Part shown: positions 1 through 7,901 of the stretch, piece by piece
How positions within the stretch are numbered: the first letter of the stretch is position 1
How the letters are laid out: the number at the start of each line of letters is the position of its first letter
Assembly (NCBI RefSeq): GCF_007828725.1
Contig: NZ_VIUW01000002.1
Span: forward strand, 62,001-126,000
Origin: Marihabitans asiaticum
GTDB lineage: Bacteria > Actinomycetota > Actinomycetes > Actinomycetales > Dermatophilaceae
Direction of reading: 5' to 3'
DNA: 64,000 nucleotides
Made by a program: the position numbers and the translations under genes
The notes under the pieces: model-generated
Told to the model about the DNA's origin: nothing
The model's input: the letters and a program-made list of their open reading frames with translations, nothing else
The model's database searches: none

Positions 1-1398
1 GTCGGTGGTGTGCAGCCGGCGGGCGGCCTCGGCGATCGATCCGGACAGCGACGGGTACACCGAGATCGTCGCGGACAGCTGGTCGACGGTCATTCTGTTC
101 TGCACCGCGACGGCGATCGGGTAGATCAGCTCCGAGGCGCGCGGGGCGACGACGACCCCACCGACGACCGTGCCCGACCCTCGTGAGCTGTACAGCTTGA
201 CGAACCCCTCGCGGATGCCGAGCATCTTCGCGCGCGGGTTCCGCGCCAACGGCAGATACACCTCGTCGACCGAGCTCTGCCCCTCGATCACCGCCTTGCT
301 CCGGCCGACGGTGGCGATCTCGGGGTCGGTGAAGACGTTCGCGGCGATGGCGCGCAGTCGAAGGGGGGAGACGGCGTCGCCGAGCGCGTGCGCCATCGCG
401 GTCCGGCCCTGCGCCGCCGCGACCGAGGCCAGGGCGAAGACGCCGGTGCAGTCGCCGGCGGCGTAGACCCCGCGCGCCGTGGTCCGCGAGACCTTGTCGA
501 CGACGATATGCCCGGAGTCGGACAGCTCGACGCCGGCCTCCTCGAGGCCGATCCCCTGGGTCTGCGGTACGGCTCCGACCGCGATGAGGACGTGGCTGCC
601 GTGCACGGTGCGCCCGTCGGTCAGGGTGACGCTCACCCCTTCGTCGGTTCGCTGCGCCGACTCCATCCGGGACCGGTTGAGCACGGTCATCCCCCTCCGC
701 CGGAAGACGTCCTCGATGACCGCCGCGGCGTCCTGGTCCTCGCCGGGGAGCACGAGGTCGCGCGAGGACACCAGCGTGACCTTTGCCCCGAGGCCGAGCA
801 TCCCCTGCGCGAGCTCGGCACCGGTGACACCGGACCCGACGACGATGAGGTGCTCCGGCAGCTCGGGGAGCTCGTAGATCTGCTGCCAGGTGAGGATCCG
901 CTCGCCGTCCGGCTCTGCACCGGGCAGGACCCGAGGCGTCGCCCCGGTGGAGACGAGGACGAAGTCGGCCTCGATCCGCTCGTCGCCGTCGTCGGTGGTG
1001 GCGACGACGGCACCCGGCCCGTCGAGCCGGCCGGTGCCCTCGATGATCCGCACGCCGACGTCCCTCAGCTGGGTGGCGATGTCGCCGGACTGAGCCTTGG
1101 CGAGGTCGAGGACGCGGGTGTTGACCTCGTCGAGCACCGCCGTCGCGTCGGTGACCTGGTCACCCTCGTGGTCCGCGAGGTGCACGCCGAGATCGGCGGC
1201 CGTCTCCCACTCGTGCATGTAGTCGGCCGTGGCGATGAGGGTCTTGCTCGGCACGCAGTCGGTGAGCACCGCAGCGCCACCGATCCCGTCCCGGTCGACG
1301 AGCGTGACCTCGGCACCGAGCGAGGAGGCGACGAGCGCCGCCTCGTACCCGCCGGGGCCGCCGCCGAGGATCACCACAGAAGAGGTTCGAGAGATCAC
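1..1398 (-). CDS. lpdA: NAD(P)H-quinone dehydrogenase, LpdA-like flavoprotein (3' end cut by window edge)
   Basis: Cytoplasmic FAD enzyme of the pyridine nucleotide-disulfide oxidoreductase fold, close to the actinobacterial LpdA type (Rv3303c), which passes electrons from NAD(P)H to quinones rather than acting as a lipoamide dehydrogenase. Visible: FAD motif GGGPGG at residues 12-17, NAD-binding VGSGVTGAEL in the middle, second FAD motif AAGDCTG, and a C-terminal dimerisation domain running to the window edge without a stop (466 codons seen). The redox loop reads GGAAVLTDCVPSK: Ala43 sits where the first Cys of CxxxxC belongs and only Cys48 remains, as in LpdA. Start is a GTG; the upstream ATG runs into TGA after two codons. 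It is divergent to the phosphorylase gene, with 74 bp between. Family call sure, exact substrate inferred. Confidence 0.9.
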   Translation of the reverse strand, partial: MISRTSSVVILGGGPGGYEAALVASSLGAEVTLVDRDGIGGAAVLTDCVPSKTLIATADYMHEWETAADLGVHLADHEGDQVTDATAVLDEVNTRVLDLAKAQSGDIATQLRDVGVRIIEGTGRLDGPGAVVATTDDGDERIEADFVLVSTGATPRVLPGAEPDGERILTWQQIYELPELPEHLIVVGSGVTGAELAQGMLGLGAKVTLVSSRDLVLPGEDQDAAAVIEDVFRRRGMTVLNRSRMESAQRTDEGVSVTLTDGRTVHGSHVLIAVGAVPQTQGIGLEEAGVELSDSGHIVVDKVSRTTARGVYAAGDCTGVFALASVAAAQGRTAMAHALGDAVSPLRLRAIAANVFTDPEIATVGRSKAVIEGQSSVDEVYLPLARNPRAKMLGIREGFVKLYSSRGSGTVVGGVVVAPRASELIYPIAVAVQNRMTVDQLSATISVYPSLSGSIAEAARRLHTTD

Positions 1399-1460
1399 CC
1401 CACCATGAAACCACCTCCGTGGCCGGCCCCGACCTGCCCGGCCCGTAGCGACCCACGCGG

Positions 1461-1466
1461 TAGCCT
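1461..1466 (+). promoter_or_regulatory. -10 box of a probable leaderless promoter (punA)
   Basis: TAGCCT ends 6 nt before the ATG at 1473, which would place the transcription start on or next to the start codon. No Shine-Dalgarno sequence precedes this ATG. TAnnnT about 6-7 nt before the initiator is the usual actinobacterial leaderless arrangement. No clear -35 box is visible. Confidence 0.55.
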
Positions 1467-1472
1467 GCAGCG

Positions 1473-2339
1473 ATGCCTGACCACGCCGCTGACGCCCCCA
1501 CCCCGAGCCTCGACGACCCGGCCACCGACCCCATGGACGTGGCGCGCGCCGCGGCCCGGGTCATCGCCGAGCGCACCGGGAGCGACACCCATGACGTCGC
1601 CCTCGTCCTCGGGTCGGGCTGGGGCGAGGCCGGAGACCTCATCGGCGAGACGCTCGCGACGATCGACAACACCGACGTGCCCGGCTTCGCCAGGGCCGCG
1701 GTCGCCGGGCACAGCGGCACGATGCGCTCGGTGGCGATCGGCGAGTCCGGGCGGCGGGCGCTGGTCTACGGCACCCGCACTCACTTCTACGAGGGGCGGG
1801 GGGTGCGCGCCGTCGTGCACGCGGTGCGCACGGCGGCGGCCGCTGGGTGCTCGACGGTCGTCCTGACCAACGGCTGCGGCGGCCTGCGCCCGGAATGGGC
1901 CCCGGGTACCCCGGTGCTCATCAGCGATCACCTCAACCTCACGGCGACCTCGCCGATCGAGGGCGCCCACTTCGTCGACCTCACCGACCTGTACAGCGGG
2001 CGGTTGCGCGACATCGCCCGCGCCGTGGACCCGACCCTGGACGAAGGGGTGTACGCCCAGTTCCGTGGGCCGCACTACGAGACCCCCGCCGAGGTGCGCA
2101 TGGCCGGCGTCCTCGGCGCCGACCTCGTCGGGATGTCGACCACCCTCGAGGCGATCGCCGCCCGCGCGGCCGGGCTGGAGGTGCTCGGGATCTCGCTGGT
2201 CACCAACGCCGCCGCCGGCGTGAGCGAAGACCCCCTCTCCCACGACGAGGTCGTCGCTGCGGGCAAGGCGGCCGCCCCGCGCTGCGGGCGCCTGCTGGCC
2301 GACATCGTCGGCCGCCTCGGGGCGGACCGCGCGGCATGA
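1473..2339 (+). CDS. punA: Purine-nucleoside phosphorylase
   Basis: Cleaves purine (deoxy)nucleosides with phosphate to free base and (deoxy)ribose-1-phosphate in the cytoplasm. The 288-aa length and motifs fit the trimeric PNP/MTAP class: [10 protein letters not shown] near residue 43 (phosphate loop), the GHSG and RTHFYEG segments that bind phosphate, VLTNGCGGL, and the purine-pocket stretch [13 protein letters not shown] followed by LVTNAAAG. It is first of a plus-strand set with a phosphosugar mutase, a kinase and deoC; the stop overlaps an ATG of the next frame (ATGA). The gene order lpdA, PNP, phosphomutase and nearby add/deoA/cdd matches the mycobacterial Rv3303c-Rv3315c neighbourhood as I know it. 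Confidence 0.95.
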   Translation: MPDHAADAPTPSLDDPATDPMDVARAAARVIAERTGSDTHDVALVLGSGWGEAGDLIGETLATIDNTDVPGFARAAVAGHSGTMRSVAIGESGRRALVYGTRTHFYEGRGVRAVVHAVRTAAAAGCSTVVLTNGCGGLRPEWAPGTPVLISDHLNLTATSPIEGAHFVDLTDLYSGRLRDIARAVDPTLDEGVYAQFRGPHYETPAEVRMAGVLGADLVGMSTTLEAIAARAAGLEVLGISLVTNAAAGVSEDPLSHDEVVAAGKAAAPRCGRLLADIVGRLGADRAA

Positions 2340-2356
2340 CGGCGAAGGAGGATCCG

Positions 2357-4165
2357 GTGGACTACGAGGGACGGCACGGCAGCGGTCGGCCGGGCCGGTC
2401 GGCTGAGGCGGGTGAGCACGGTGAGGCGCAGGCCGCGCCGGACGACCTGCTGCGAGCGGCGCGCGAATGGGCCGCAGACGACCCGGACGCCCGGGCGAGC
2501 GCCGAGCTGCTCCGGCTCGTGCAGCAGGTCGAGGACGGCGGCGCGGACGCCGCGGACGCCCGCGCCGATCTCGCCGACCGCTTCGCCGGGATGCTCGAGT
2601 TCGGCACCGCCGGACTGCGTGGCGCGATCGGCGCCGGCCCCAACCGGATGAACCGGTCGGTCGTCATCCGCACCGCTGCCGCGCTCACCGCGACCATCGC
2701 CGCACGCCAGGAGTCGGTCCGCACCACTCCGGACGCCGCTGGTCCCCCCTTCGCCCCCCACGACGTCCCGGTCGTCGTCATCGGCTACGACGGACGGCAT
2801 CTCTCCGACGTCTTCGCCCGCGACACCGCAGCGGTCGTCACCGCCGCCGGGGGCCGGGCGATGGTCCTCCCCCGGCTGCTGCCGACGCCGGTGCTCGCCT
2901 TCGCGACGCCGCACACCGGGTCCGACGCCGGGGTGATGGTCACCGCCAGCCACAACCCGCCGCAGGACAACGGCTACAAGGTCTACCTCGATGACGGCAG
3001 CCAGATCGTGCCGCCGATCGACGCCGAGATCGCCGGGCGCATCGCCGCGATCCGGGCGACCTCCGAGATCCCGCTCGCCCGGGACGGGTGGGTGACGCTC
3101 GGCGAGGACGTCGTCGACGCCTATCTCGACGCGATCACCGGGCTCGTCGACCCGGGCTCCCCGCGCGACGTCCGGATCGTGCACACCGCCCTGCACGGGG
3201 TCGGCACCGACGTCGTCGTCGAGGCACTCCGGCGGTGCGGATTCCCGACGCCCACCCTCGTCGAGCGGCAGGCGCGGCCCGACGCCGACTTCCCCACCGT
3301 GGCCTTCCCCAACCCCGAGGAGGACGGCGCGCTCGACCTGGCGCTGGCCGCCGCGCGCGAGGCGGGCGCCGACGTGCTCATCGCCAACGACCCGGACGCC
3401 GACCGGTGCGCGGTCGCCGTGCCCGACCCCGCGGTCGAGGGCGGGTGGCGGCTGCTGCGCGGGGACGAGCTGGGGGCGCTGCTGGGCAGCCACCTCATCA
3501 TGCGTGGGGTGCCCGAGGGCGGCTCCTTCGCCTGCTCGATCGTCAGCTCACGACTGCTGGCCCGCATGTGCGAGGCCGTCGGCATCCGGCACGAGGAGAC
3601 CCTCACCGGGTTCAAGTGGATCAGCAAGGTGCCCGGGCTGGCCTACGGATACGAGGAGGCGCTGGGCTACTGCGTCGCGCCGCAGTGGGTCAAGGACAAG
3701 GACGGCGTGAGCGCGGCGCTGCTCGTCGCCGAGCTCGTCGCGATCCTCAAGGCCGAGGGGCGCTCGCTGCTCGACGTCCTCGACGACCTGCACCGGCAGT
3801 ACGGCGTGCACGCCACCGATGCCTTCTCGGTCAGGGTCGAGCGGGTCGAGCAGGTGGCCCCGATCATGGCGCGGCTGCGGGCGGAGCCGCCGGCGCAGAT
3901 CGCCGGGACCGCGGTCGTCACCTTCGACGACCTGGCGAAGGGGGACGGCGGGCTGCCCCCGACCGACGGCCTGCGGTGGGTGCTCGAGGACGGTGCCCGG
4001 GTCATCGTGCGACCGTCCGGGACCGAGCCGAAGCTCAAGGTGTACCTCGAGGCGGTGACGTACGCCGAGCCCGGTGACGACGACGGTCTCGCGCAGGCCC
4101 GCCGACTCGCCGACGAGCGGCTCACCTCCCTTCGCGAGCACCTCACCGCGCTGACCGCGCTGTGA
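2357..4165 (+). CDS. pmmB: Phosphomannomutase/phosphoglucomutase-family phosphosugar mutase
   Basis: Alpha-D-phosphohexomutase superfamily enzyme moving phosphate between C1 and C6 (or C5) of sugars. All four hallmark loops are present: the phosphoserine loop VTASHNPPQDNGYK (Ser near residue 198), the metal loop NDPDADR, the sugar loop YEEALGYC, and the C-terminal phosphate loop RPSGTEPKLKVY. Its place between a nucleoside phosphorylase and deoC suggests it may also work as a phosphopentomutase, turning (deoxy)ribose-1-phosphate into the 5-phosphate that DeoC splits; that role is inference. I chose GTG 2357 because AAGGAGG lies 5 nt upstream; an in-frame ATG at 2336 overlapping the previous stop has no such site. 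About 602 aa, normal for the family. Confidence 0.9.
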   Translation: MDYEGRHGSGRPGRSAEAGEHGEAQAAPDDLLRAAREWAADDPDARASAELLRLVQQVEDGGADAADARADLADRFAGMLEFGTAGLRGAIGAGPNRMNRSVVIRTAAALTATIAARQESVRTTPDAAGPPFAPHDVPVVVIGYDGRHLSDVFARDTAAVVTAAGGRAMVLPRLLPTPVLAFATPHTGSDAGVMVTASHNPPQDNGYKVYLDDGSQIVPPIDAEIAGRIAAIRATSEIPLARDGWVTLGEDVVDAYLDAITGLVDPGSPRDVRIVHTALHGVGTDVVVEALRRCGFPTPTLVERQARPDADFPTVAFPNPEEDGALDLALAAAREAGADVLIANDPDADRCAVAVPDPAVEGGWRLLRGDELGALLGSHLIMRGVPEGGSFACSIVSSRLLARMCEAVGIRHEETLTGFKWISKVPGLAYGYEEALGYCVAPQWVKDKDGVSAALLVAELVAILKAEGRSLLDVLDDLHRQYGVHATDAFSVRVERVEQVAPIMARLRAEPPAQIAGTAVVTFDDLAKGDGGLPPTDGLRWVLEDGARVIVRPSGTEPKLKVYLEAVTYAEPGDDDGLAQARRLADERLTSLREHLTALTAL

Positions 4166-4803
4166 AGGGAGCTCCGGGCGGCGGACCCTTGGGGCCCGGC
4201 CGCGTGGTCGTCCTCGCCGGCCCGTCCGGGTCGGGTAAGTCCCGGCTGGCCGACCGGCTGTCATCCCGGTTCGACTGGCCCGTCGTGCGGCTCGACGACT
4301 TCTACCGGCCCCACGATCACCCCGACCTGCCGCGCAGCGAAGCTCTCGGGGGCATCGTCGACTGGGACGACCCGAGGTCATGGGACGGGGAGGCGGCGCT
4401 GACGTCGCTGGCCGAGCTCGTGGCGACCGGGACGGCTCGGATGCCGGTGTACGACCTGTCGACGTCGTCGGTGGTCGGTGATCGGGTCCTCTCGCTGCCC
4501 CCGGCATCACTGGTCGTGGCGGAGGGGATCTTCGCCGCCGAGGTCGTGCCGGAGCTGCGTGATACCGGCCTGCTGCACTCCGCCTGGTGCGTCCGGCACC
4601 ACCGCGTGGTGACCTTCGTGCTGCGGCTCGTGCGCGACGTCGCCGAGCACCGCAAGCCCTGGCCGACACTCGTGCGGCGTGGCCTGGTGCTGCTGCGCGA
4701 GGAGCCGGCCGTCGTCGCGAGGCAGGTCGCCGCCGGCGCCCGACCGGCCAGTCCCCGAACCGTCGAGCGCCTGCTCGGCGCCGCGTCGCCCCGCGGGCGC
4801 TGA
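4162..4803 (+). CDS. Uridine kinase-like P-loop NTPase
   Basis: Small P-loop kinase of the uridine/phosphoribulokinase type, predicted to phosphorylate a nucleoside such as uridine or cytidine. Walker A is GPSGSGKS near residues 20-27, followed by LDDFYRP, the typical uridine-kinase acidic segment after the P-loop, and a Walker B-like VAEGIFA. The 213-aa length fits Udk-like proteins. GTG start overlaps the mutase stop (GTGA), so the two are probably translationally coupled. The location inside the nucleoside cluster supports a salvage role; the substrate cannot be read from the sequence. The tail is Arg/Pro-rich and not conserved. Confidence 0.8.
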   Translation: MKGAPGGGPLGPGRVVVLAGPSGSGKSRLADRLSSRFDWPVVRLDDFYRPHDHPDLPRSEALGGIVDWDDPRSWDGEAALTSLAELVATGTARMPVYDLSTSSVVGDRVLSLPPASLVVAEGIFAAEVVPELRDTGLLHSAWCVRHHRVVTFVLRLVRDVAEHRKPWPTLVRRGLVLLREEPAVVARQVAAGARPASPRTVERLLGAASPRGR

Positions 4804-4812
4804 TCACTTCCG

Positions 4813-4818
4813 TACCCT
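4813..4818 (+). promoter_or_regulatory. -10 box of a probable leaderless promoter (deoC)
   Basis: TACCCT followed by exactly 6 nt and then the deoC ATG at 4825. No Shine-Dalgarno sequence lies in that interval. The same geometry occurs at punA and galK in this window, so deoC probably has its own promoter in addition to read-through from the genes before it. Confidence 0.5.
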
Positions 4819-4824
4819 GGGGCC

Positions 4825-5598
4825 ATGACGGACTTCTCCCCCGGCACCACGCTCACCGTGCAGGACGTCGCCGACCTGATCGACCACGCCCTCCTCAAGC
4901 CCGAGCTGACACCTCAGGAGGTGGCCGAGGCCACCGCCGAGCTCGCCGGGCGCTCGGTCTGGAGCGTCTGCGTGCGCCCGTCGGACGTGGCTCTGGCACG
5001 AGACGCGATCGCGGGTGTCCAGGGCTCCCCCACCCGCGTGTGCACCGTCATCGGGTTCCCCCACGGCACGACCTCCACGGCGGCCAAGGTCGCCGAGGCG
5101 CGGCAGGCGATCACCGACGGCGCGACCGAGCTCGACATGGTGCTCAACATCGGCCGGCTGCGCGGGGGCGAGCTGCAGGCGGTCACCGACGACATCGCCG
5201 CGGTGGTCGCGGTTGGCCACGAGCACGGGTATCTGGTCAAGGTGATCTTCGAGACCGCTCTGCTCGATGAGGCGCAGAAGGTCGACGCCTGCCGGGCCAG
5301 CGTTGAGGCAGGCGCTGACTTCACCAAGACCTCGACCGGCTTCGCCGGGGGCGGGGCGACGATCCCCGACGTGCGGCTCATGCGCGAGCACACCCCGTCT
5401 GGCATGCAGGTCAAGGCCTCCGGCGGGGTGCGTGATATCCCCACGCTGCTCGCGATGCTCGCCGAGGGAGTGACCCGGATCGGCACCTCGAGCACCGACC
5501 GGCTGCTCGACGAGGCGGCCCGCTTCGCCGACGCCGGCGAGCTCGTCGTGCCCGAGCCGGGCCAGGACGCCGCCATCCCCGCCACCACCGCCTACTAG
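4825..5598 (+). CDS. deoC: Deoxyribose-phosphate aldolase
   Basis: Class I aldolase splitting 2-deoxyribose-5-phosphate into glyceraldehyde-3-phosphate and acetaldehyde, the last step of deoxynucleoside catabolism. Diagnostic segments are IDHALLKPELT near the N-terminus, CTVIGFPHG, the lysine of VKVIFETALL, the Schiff-base lysine of DFTKTSTGF, and VKASGGVRD near the C-terminus. Length 257 aa is slightly above the usual size because of an N-terminal extension. It ends the plus-strand salvage set and faces the minus-strand add/deoA/cdd operon, with the DUF559 element between. Confidence 0.95.
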   Translation: MTDFSPGTTLTVQDVADLIDHALLKPELTPQEVAEATAELAGRSVWSVCVRPSDVALARDAIAGVQGSPTRVCTVIGFPHGTTSTAAKVAEARQAITDGATELDMVLNIGRLRGGELQAVTDDIAAVVAVGHEHGYLVKVIFETALLDEAQKVDACRASVEAGADFTKTSTGFAGGGATIPDVRLMREHTPSGMQVKASGGVRDIPTLLAMLAEGVTRIGTSSTDRLLDEAARFADAGELVVPEPGQDAAIPATTAY

Positions 5599-5624
5599 CC
5601 CCCACCCCGCAGACCCCCGCACCC

Positions 5625-5685
5625 CCAGATCCGAATCTCCCTAGGTTCCTGCCAGGCCCCTAGGAAAGTTCCCGGGCGCGGTGAT
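5625..5685 (+). repeat. Palindromic element, copy A (left end of DUF559 unit)
   Basis: A ~61-bp repeat beginning with CCAGAT and containing CCGAATCTCCCTAGGTT. The first 27 nt differ by one base each from copies B (6691-6751, reverse strand) and C (60386-60472). The stop codon of the DUF559 gene is the reverse-strand TAG within its CCTAGG, and the last residues of that protein are encoded by the repeat. It lies 26 nt after the deoC stop, so it may also act as a terminator hairpin. Confidence 0.8.
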
Positions 5686-6618
5686 CGGAACCTCGGCGCC
5701 TGTGTGCCCCGACTGTTGGCTCACGAGCGCCGCATGGATCTTCGCCGCGACTGCTGTCTCGTCGAAGAGGTCGCGCCAGACGATGCGCACGATGGTGTAA
5801 CCCAGAGCGCGAAGGGAGTCCTCCCGGATCTTCTCTGCGACGAGGTCCTCGGCCGTCGCGTACTTCGACAGGCCGTCGAACTCGGCGATGAGCCGGCGCT
5901 CCCGGTCGAGGAAGTCGACCCGGTAGGTGCCGGTCCTCGTCTCGATCTCGACCTGCGGCTCGAAATTCAGCCCGGTCGCGCGCAACCGCACCCCGGTCAG
6001 GGTCTCACCCGGCGACTCGTGGCGCCCGTCGGCGTGCCGCATGATGGCTCTGACCCCCTCGATCCCGGGATACCCCTTCGCCCGATCGATCGCCGCGGCG
6101 AGCTGCGTCATATCGCACAGCCCACGACGCAAGGCGGCGTCCGCAGCGACTAGACCGGTCGTCGCGCCGTGCTCCGCACCGGACAGGATGCAGGCATCGG
6201 CCACGCTGACCGTCGGCACCGGGCGGGCCCACCCCTCCACCTGAGCCTCGGCACGCAGCGAGCGGCCCGACCGGACGACGACGCCGGTGCGGGTGCGGCC
6301 GTGGGAGCGGTCGGACCGCTCGAGGTACACCCGGCGCAGGTCGACCTGATGCACGGGTAGGCCGTGCAGCACCAGGGCCGAGTGATGGGAGGCGACGCAG
6401 CGCTCGTCGAGCTGAGCGACTGCGGCCAGGGCCGTGAGGAGGTGTCGGTGCTCGTCGCCGACGATCGCGAGCGCCGTGTACCACCCGTGCAGGAGCCTGG
6501 TCAGGATGTCCTTGGCGGTCAGCTGGTGCAGGGTGCGTCCGCTCATCCCGTGGTCGGCGGCCACCGCCGTGCTGAAGATCGGCACGCCGCCAAGGCTGGC
6601 AAGGTCGAAAGAAGGCAT
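5641..6618 (-). CDS. DUF559 (Vsr/PD-(D/E)XK-like) nuclease-domain protein with AbiEi-like N-terminus
   Basis: Predicted two-domain protein of 325 aa. The N-terminal ~50 residues (GVPIFSTAVAADHGMSGRTL and following) look like the winged-helix domain found in AbiEi-type antitoxins. The C-terminal part carries the DUF559 signature: TYRVDFLDRERRLIAEFDG gives the D...ExD pattern of a PD-(D/E)XK nuclease core, and ALGYTIVRIVWRDLFD is the typical closing helix/strand. Function is not established for this family. No toxin gene is adjacent, so a standard type IV toxin-antitoxin pair is unlikely. The gene is exactly enclosed by inverted repeats A and B and separates convergent deoC and add, which suggests that gene plus repeats form a mobile unit. 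Start ATG 6618; a TAACTC box lies upstream. Confidence 0.75.
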   Translation of the reverse strand: MPSFDLASLGGVPIFSTAVAADHGMSGRTLHQLTAKDILTRLLHGWYTALAIVGDEHRHLLTALAAVAQLDERCVASHHSALVLHGLPVHQVDLRRVYLERSDRSHGRTRTGVVVRSGRSLRAEAQVEGWARPVPTVSVADACILSGAEHGATTGLVAADAALRRGLCDMTQLAAAIDRAKGYPGIEGVRAIMRHADGRHESPGETLTGVRLRATGLNFEPQVEIETRTGTYRVDFLDRERRLIAEFDGLSKYATAEDLVAEKIREDSLRALGYTIVRIVWRDLFDETAVAAKIHAALVSQQSGHTGAEVPITAPGNFPRGLAGT

Positions 6619-6690
6619 GGACGAAGCCTGGCCGGATTCCCCCTTCGCCGTCCCGAGTTATCCACAGGGGTGACAGACCCCGACCTTCCA

Positions 6691-6751
6691 GACAAGCCGC
6701 CCGAGAACTTTCCTGGGCGGCTGACAGAAACCTAGGGAGATTCGGATCTGG
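6691..6751 (-). repeat. Palindromic element, copy B (right end of DUF559 unit)
   Basis: Reverse-strand copy of the repeat at 5625-5685, same ~61-bp length, reading CCGAATCTCCCTAGGTT on the minus strand. It lies upstream of the DUF559 start and downstream of adenosine deaminase, whose last codons (RSESP then TAG) fall inside it. With copy A it forms long inverted ends around a 1127-bp unit. I see no target-site duplication outside the pair. Confidence 0.8.
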
Positions 6752-7901
6752 GGGCGGAGGAGCCGGAGGAGGAGCAGGAGTAGGCGGGTTTGATGACGTC
6801 CTCGATGAGGGCGAGCCGCTGGTCGAAGGGGAGGAATGCCGACTTCATCGCGTTGACCGTCACCCACCGCAGGTCATCGAGGTCCCAGCCGGCCTCCTCG
6901 ACGAGGGCCCACATCTCCTTCGTCATCGTCGTGTCGGACATCAGCCGGTTGTCGGTGTTCAGGGTCACCCGGTAGCGCAGCCGAGCCAGGGCGGTGATCG
7001 GGTGCGCGGCGATGCTCGGCGCGGCCCCGGTCTGGACGTTGCTGTGGGGGCACAGCTCGAGGGGCACCCGGGTGTCCCGGACGTATGCCGCGAGGCTGCC
7101 CAGGCGCAGCGCCGAGGGGTCGTCAGCAGCGACCTGGTTGGCCCGGGCCGGGTCGTCGGTGACCGTGCCGTCGCCGAGCCCGATGTCGTCGCCGATCCGG
7201 ACCCCGTGGCCCAGCCGGTCGGCGCCGCACAGCTGCAGCGCCTCCCAGATGCTCGGCAGCCCAAAGGCTTCGCCCGCGTGGATCGTGACGTGGGCGTTGG
7301 CCCGCTTCATCATCTCGAAGGCGGCGAGGTGCCGGCTCGGCGGGAACCCCGCCTCGGCGCCGGCGATGTCGAAGCCGGCGACACCCTGGCCGCGGTAGCG
7401 CACGGCGAGCTCGGCGATCTCGGTGGACTGCGCCGCATGCCGCATCGCCGTTAGCAGGGCCCGGACGACGATCGGCCGCCCCTCGGCGGCGGCCTGCGCC
7501 TCACCGTCGCGGAACCCCGCGTTGACCGCCTCGACCACCTCGTCGAGGGTCAGGCCGCGCTGCAGGTGCTGCTCCGGCGCGTACCTGCTCTCGGCGTAGA
7601 CCACCCCGTCGGCGGCGAGGTCGAGCACGCACTCCCGCGCCACCCGGTACAGGTGATCCCGGGTCTGCATCACCGCCACCGTGTGCACGAAGGTCTCGAG
7701 GTAACGCTCCAGCGACCCCGAGTCGGCGCTGGCGCGGAACCACTCGGCGAGACCGTCGACCGTCCCGTCCCCGGGTAGCTCGTGGCCGATCTGTGCCGCC
7801 AGCTCCAGCACCGTCGCCGAGCGCACCCCGCCGTCGAGGTGGTCGTGCAGCAGCACCTTGGGCAGTCCCGCGACCTGCTCCCGCGTGAGCGACGACGTCA
7901 T
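6732..7901 (-). CDS. add: Adenosine deaminase
   Basis: Zinc enzyme converting (deoxy)adenosine to (deoxy)inosine, feeding the phosphorylase. Zinc and substrate motifs: HDHLDGG at residues 19-25, the HAGEA catalytic segment, GHGVRIG, and NTDNRLMS, the usual actinobacterial form of the metal-binding DD site. About 389 aa. ATG overlaps the deoA stop (ATGA), so it is the last gene of the minus-strand operon. The C-terminus is odd: after the normal end ([10 protein letters not shown]) comes a Ser-rich tail and RSESP, of which the final residues and the TAG stop lie inside palindromic element B, so the element appears to have replaced the native end of the gene. Confidence 0.93.
   Translation of the reverse strand: MTSSLTREQVAGLPKVLLHDHLDGGVRSATVLELAAQIGHELPGDGTVDGLAEWFRASADSGSLERYLETFVHTVAVMQTRDHLYRVARECVLDLAADGVVYAESRYAPEQHLQRGLTLDEVVEAVNAGFRDGEAQAAAEGRPIVVRALLTAMRHAAQSTEIAELAVRYRGQGVAGFDIAGAEAGFPPSRHLAAFEMMKRANAHVTIHAGEAFGLPSIWEALQLCGADRLGHGVRIGDDIGLGDGTVTDDPARANQVAADDPSALRLGSLAAYVRDTRVPLELCPHSNVQTGAAPSIAAHPITALARLRYRVTLNTDNRLMSDTTMTKEMWALVEEAGWDLDDLRWVTVNAMKSAFLPFDQRLALIEDVIKPAYSCSSSGSSAPRSESP

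Noticed and set aside
388-1866. Long plus-strand open frame of 492 codons
   Set aside because: It is antisense to the LpdA-like gene and out of frame with punA; the translation is low-complexity Arg/Asp/Gly typical of high-GC shadow frames.
5641-6618. DUF559/AbiEi-like gene as the antitoxin of a type IV toxin-antitoxin pair
   Set aside because: No AbiEii-like nucleotidyltransferase toxin is adjacent, and the C-terminal half is a nuclease-like domain, so the N-terminal similarity alone is not enough.
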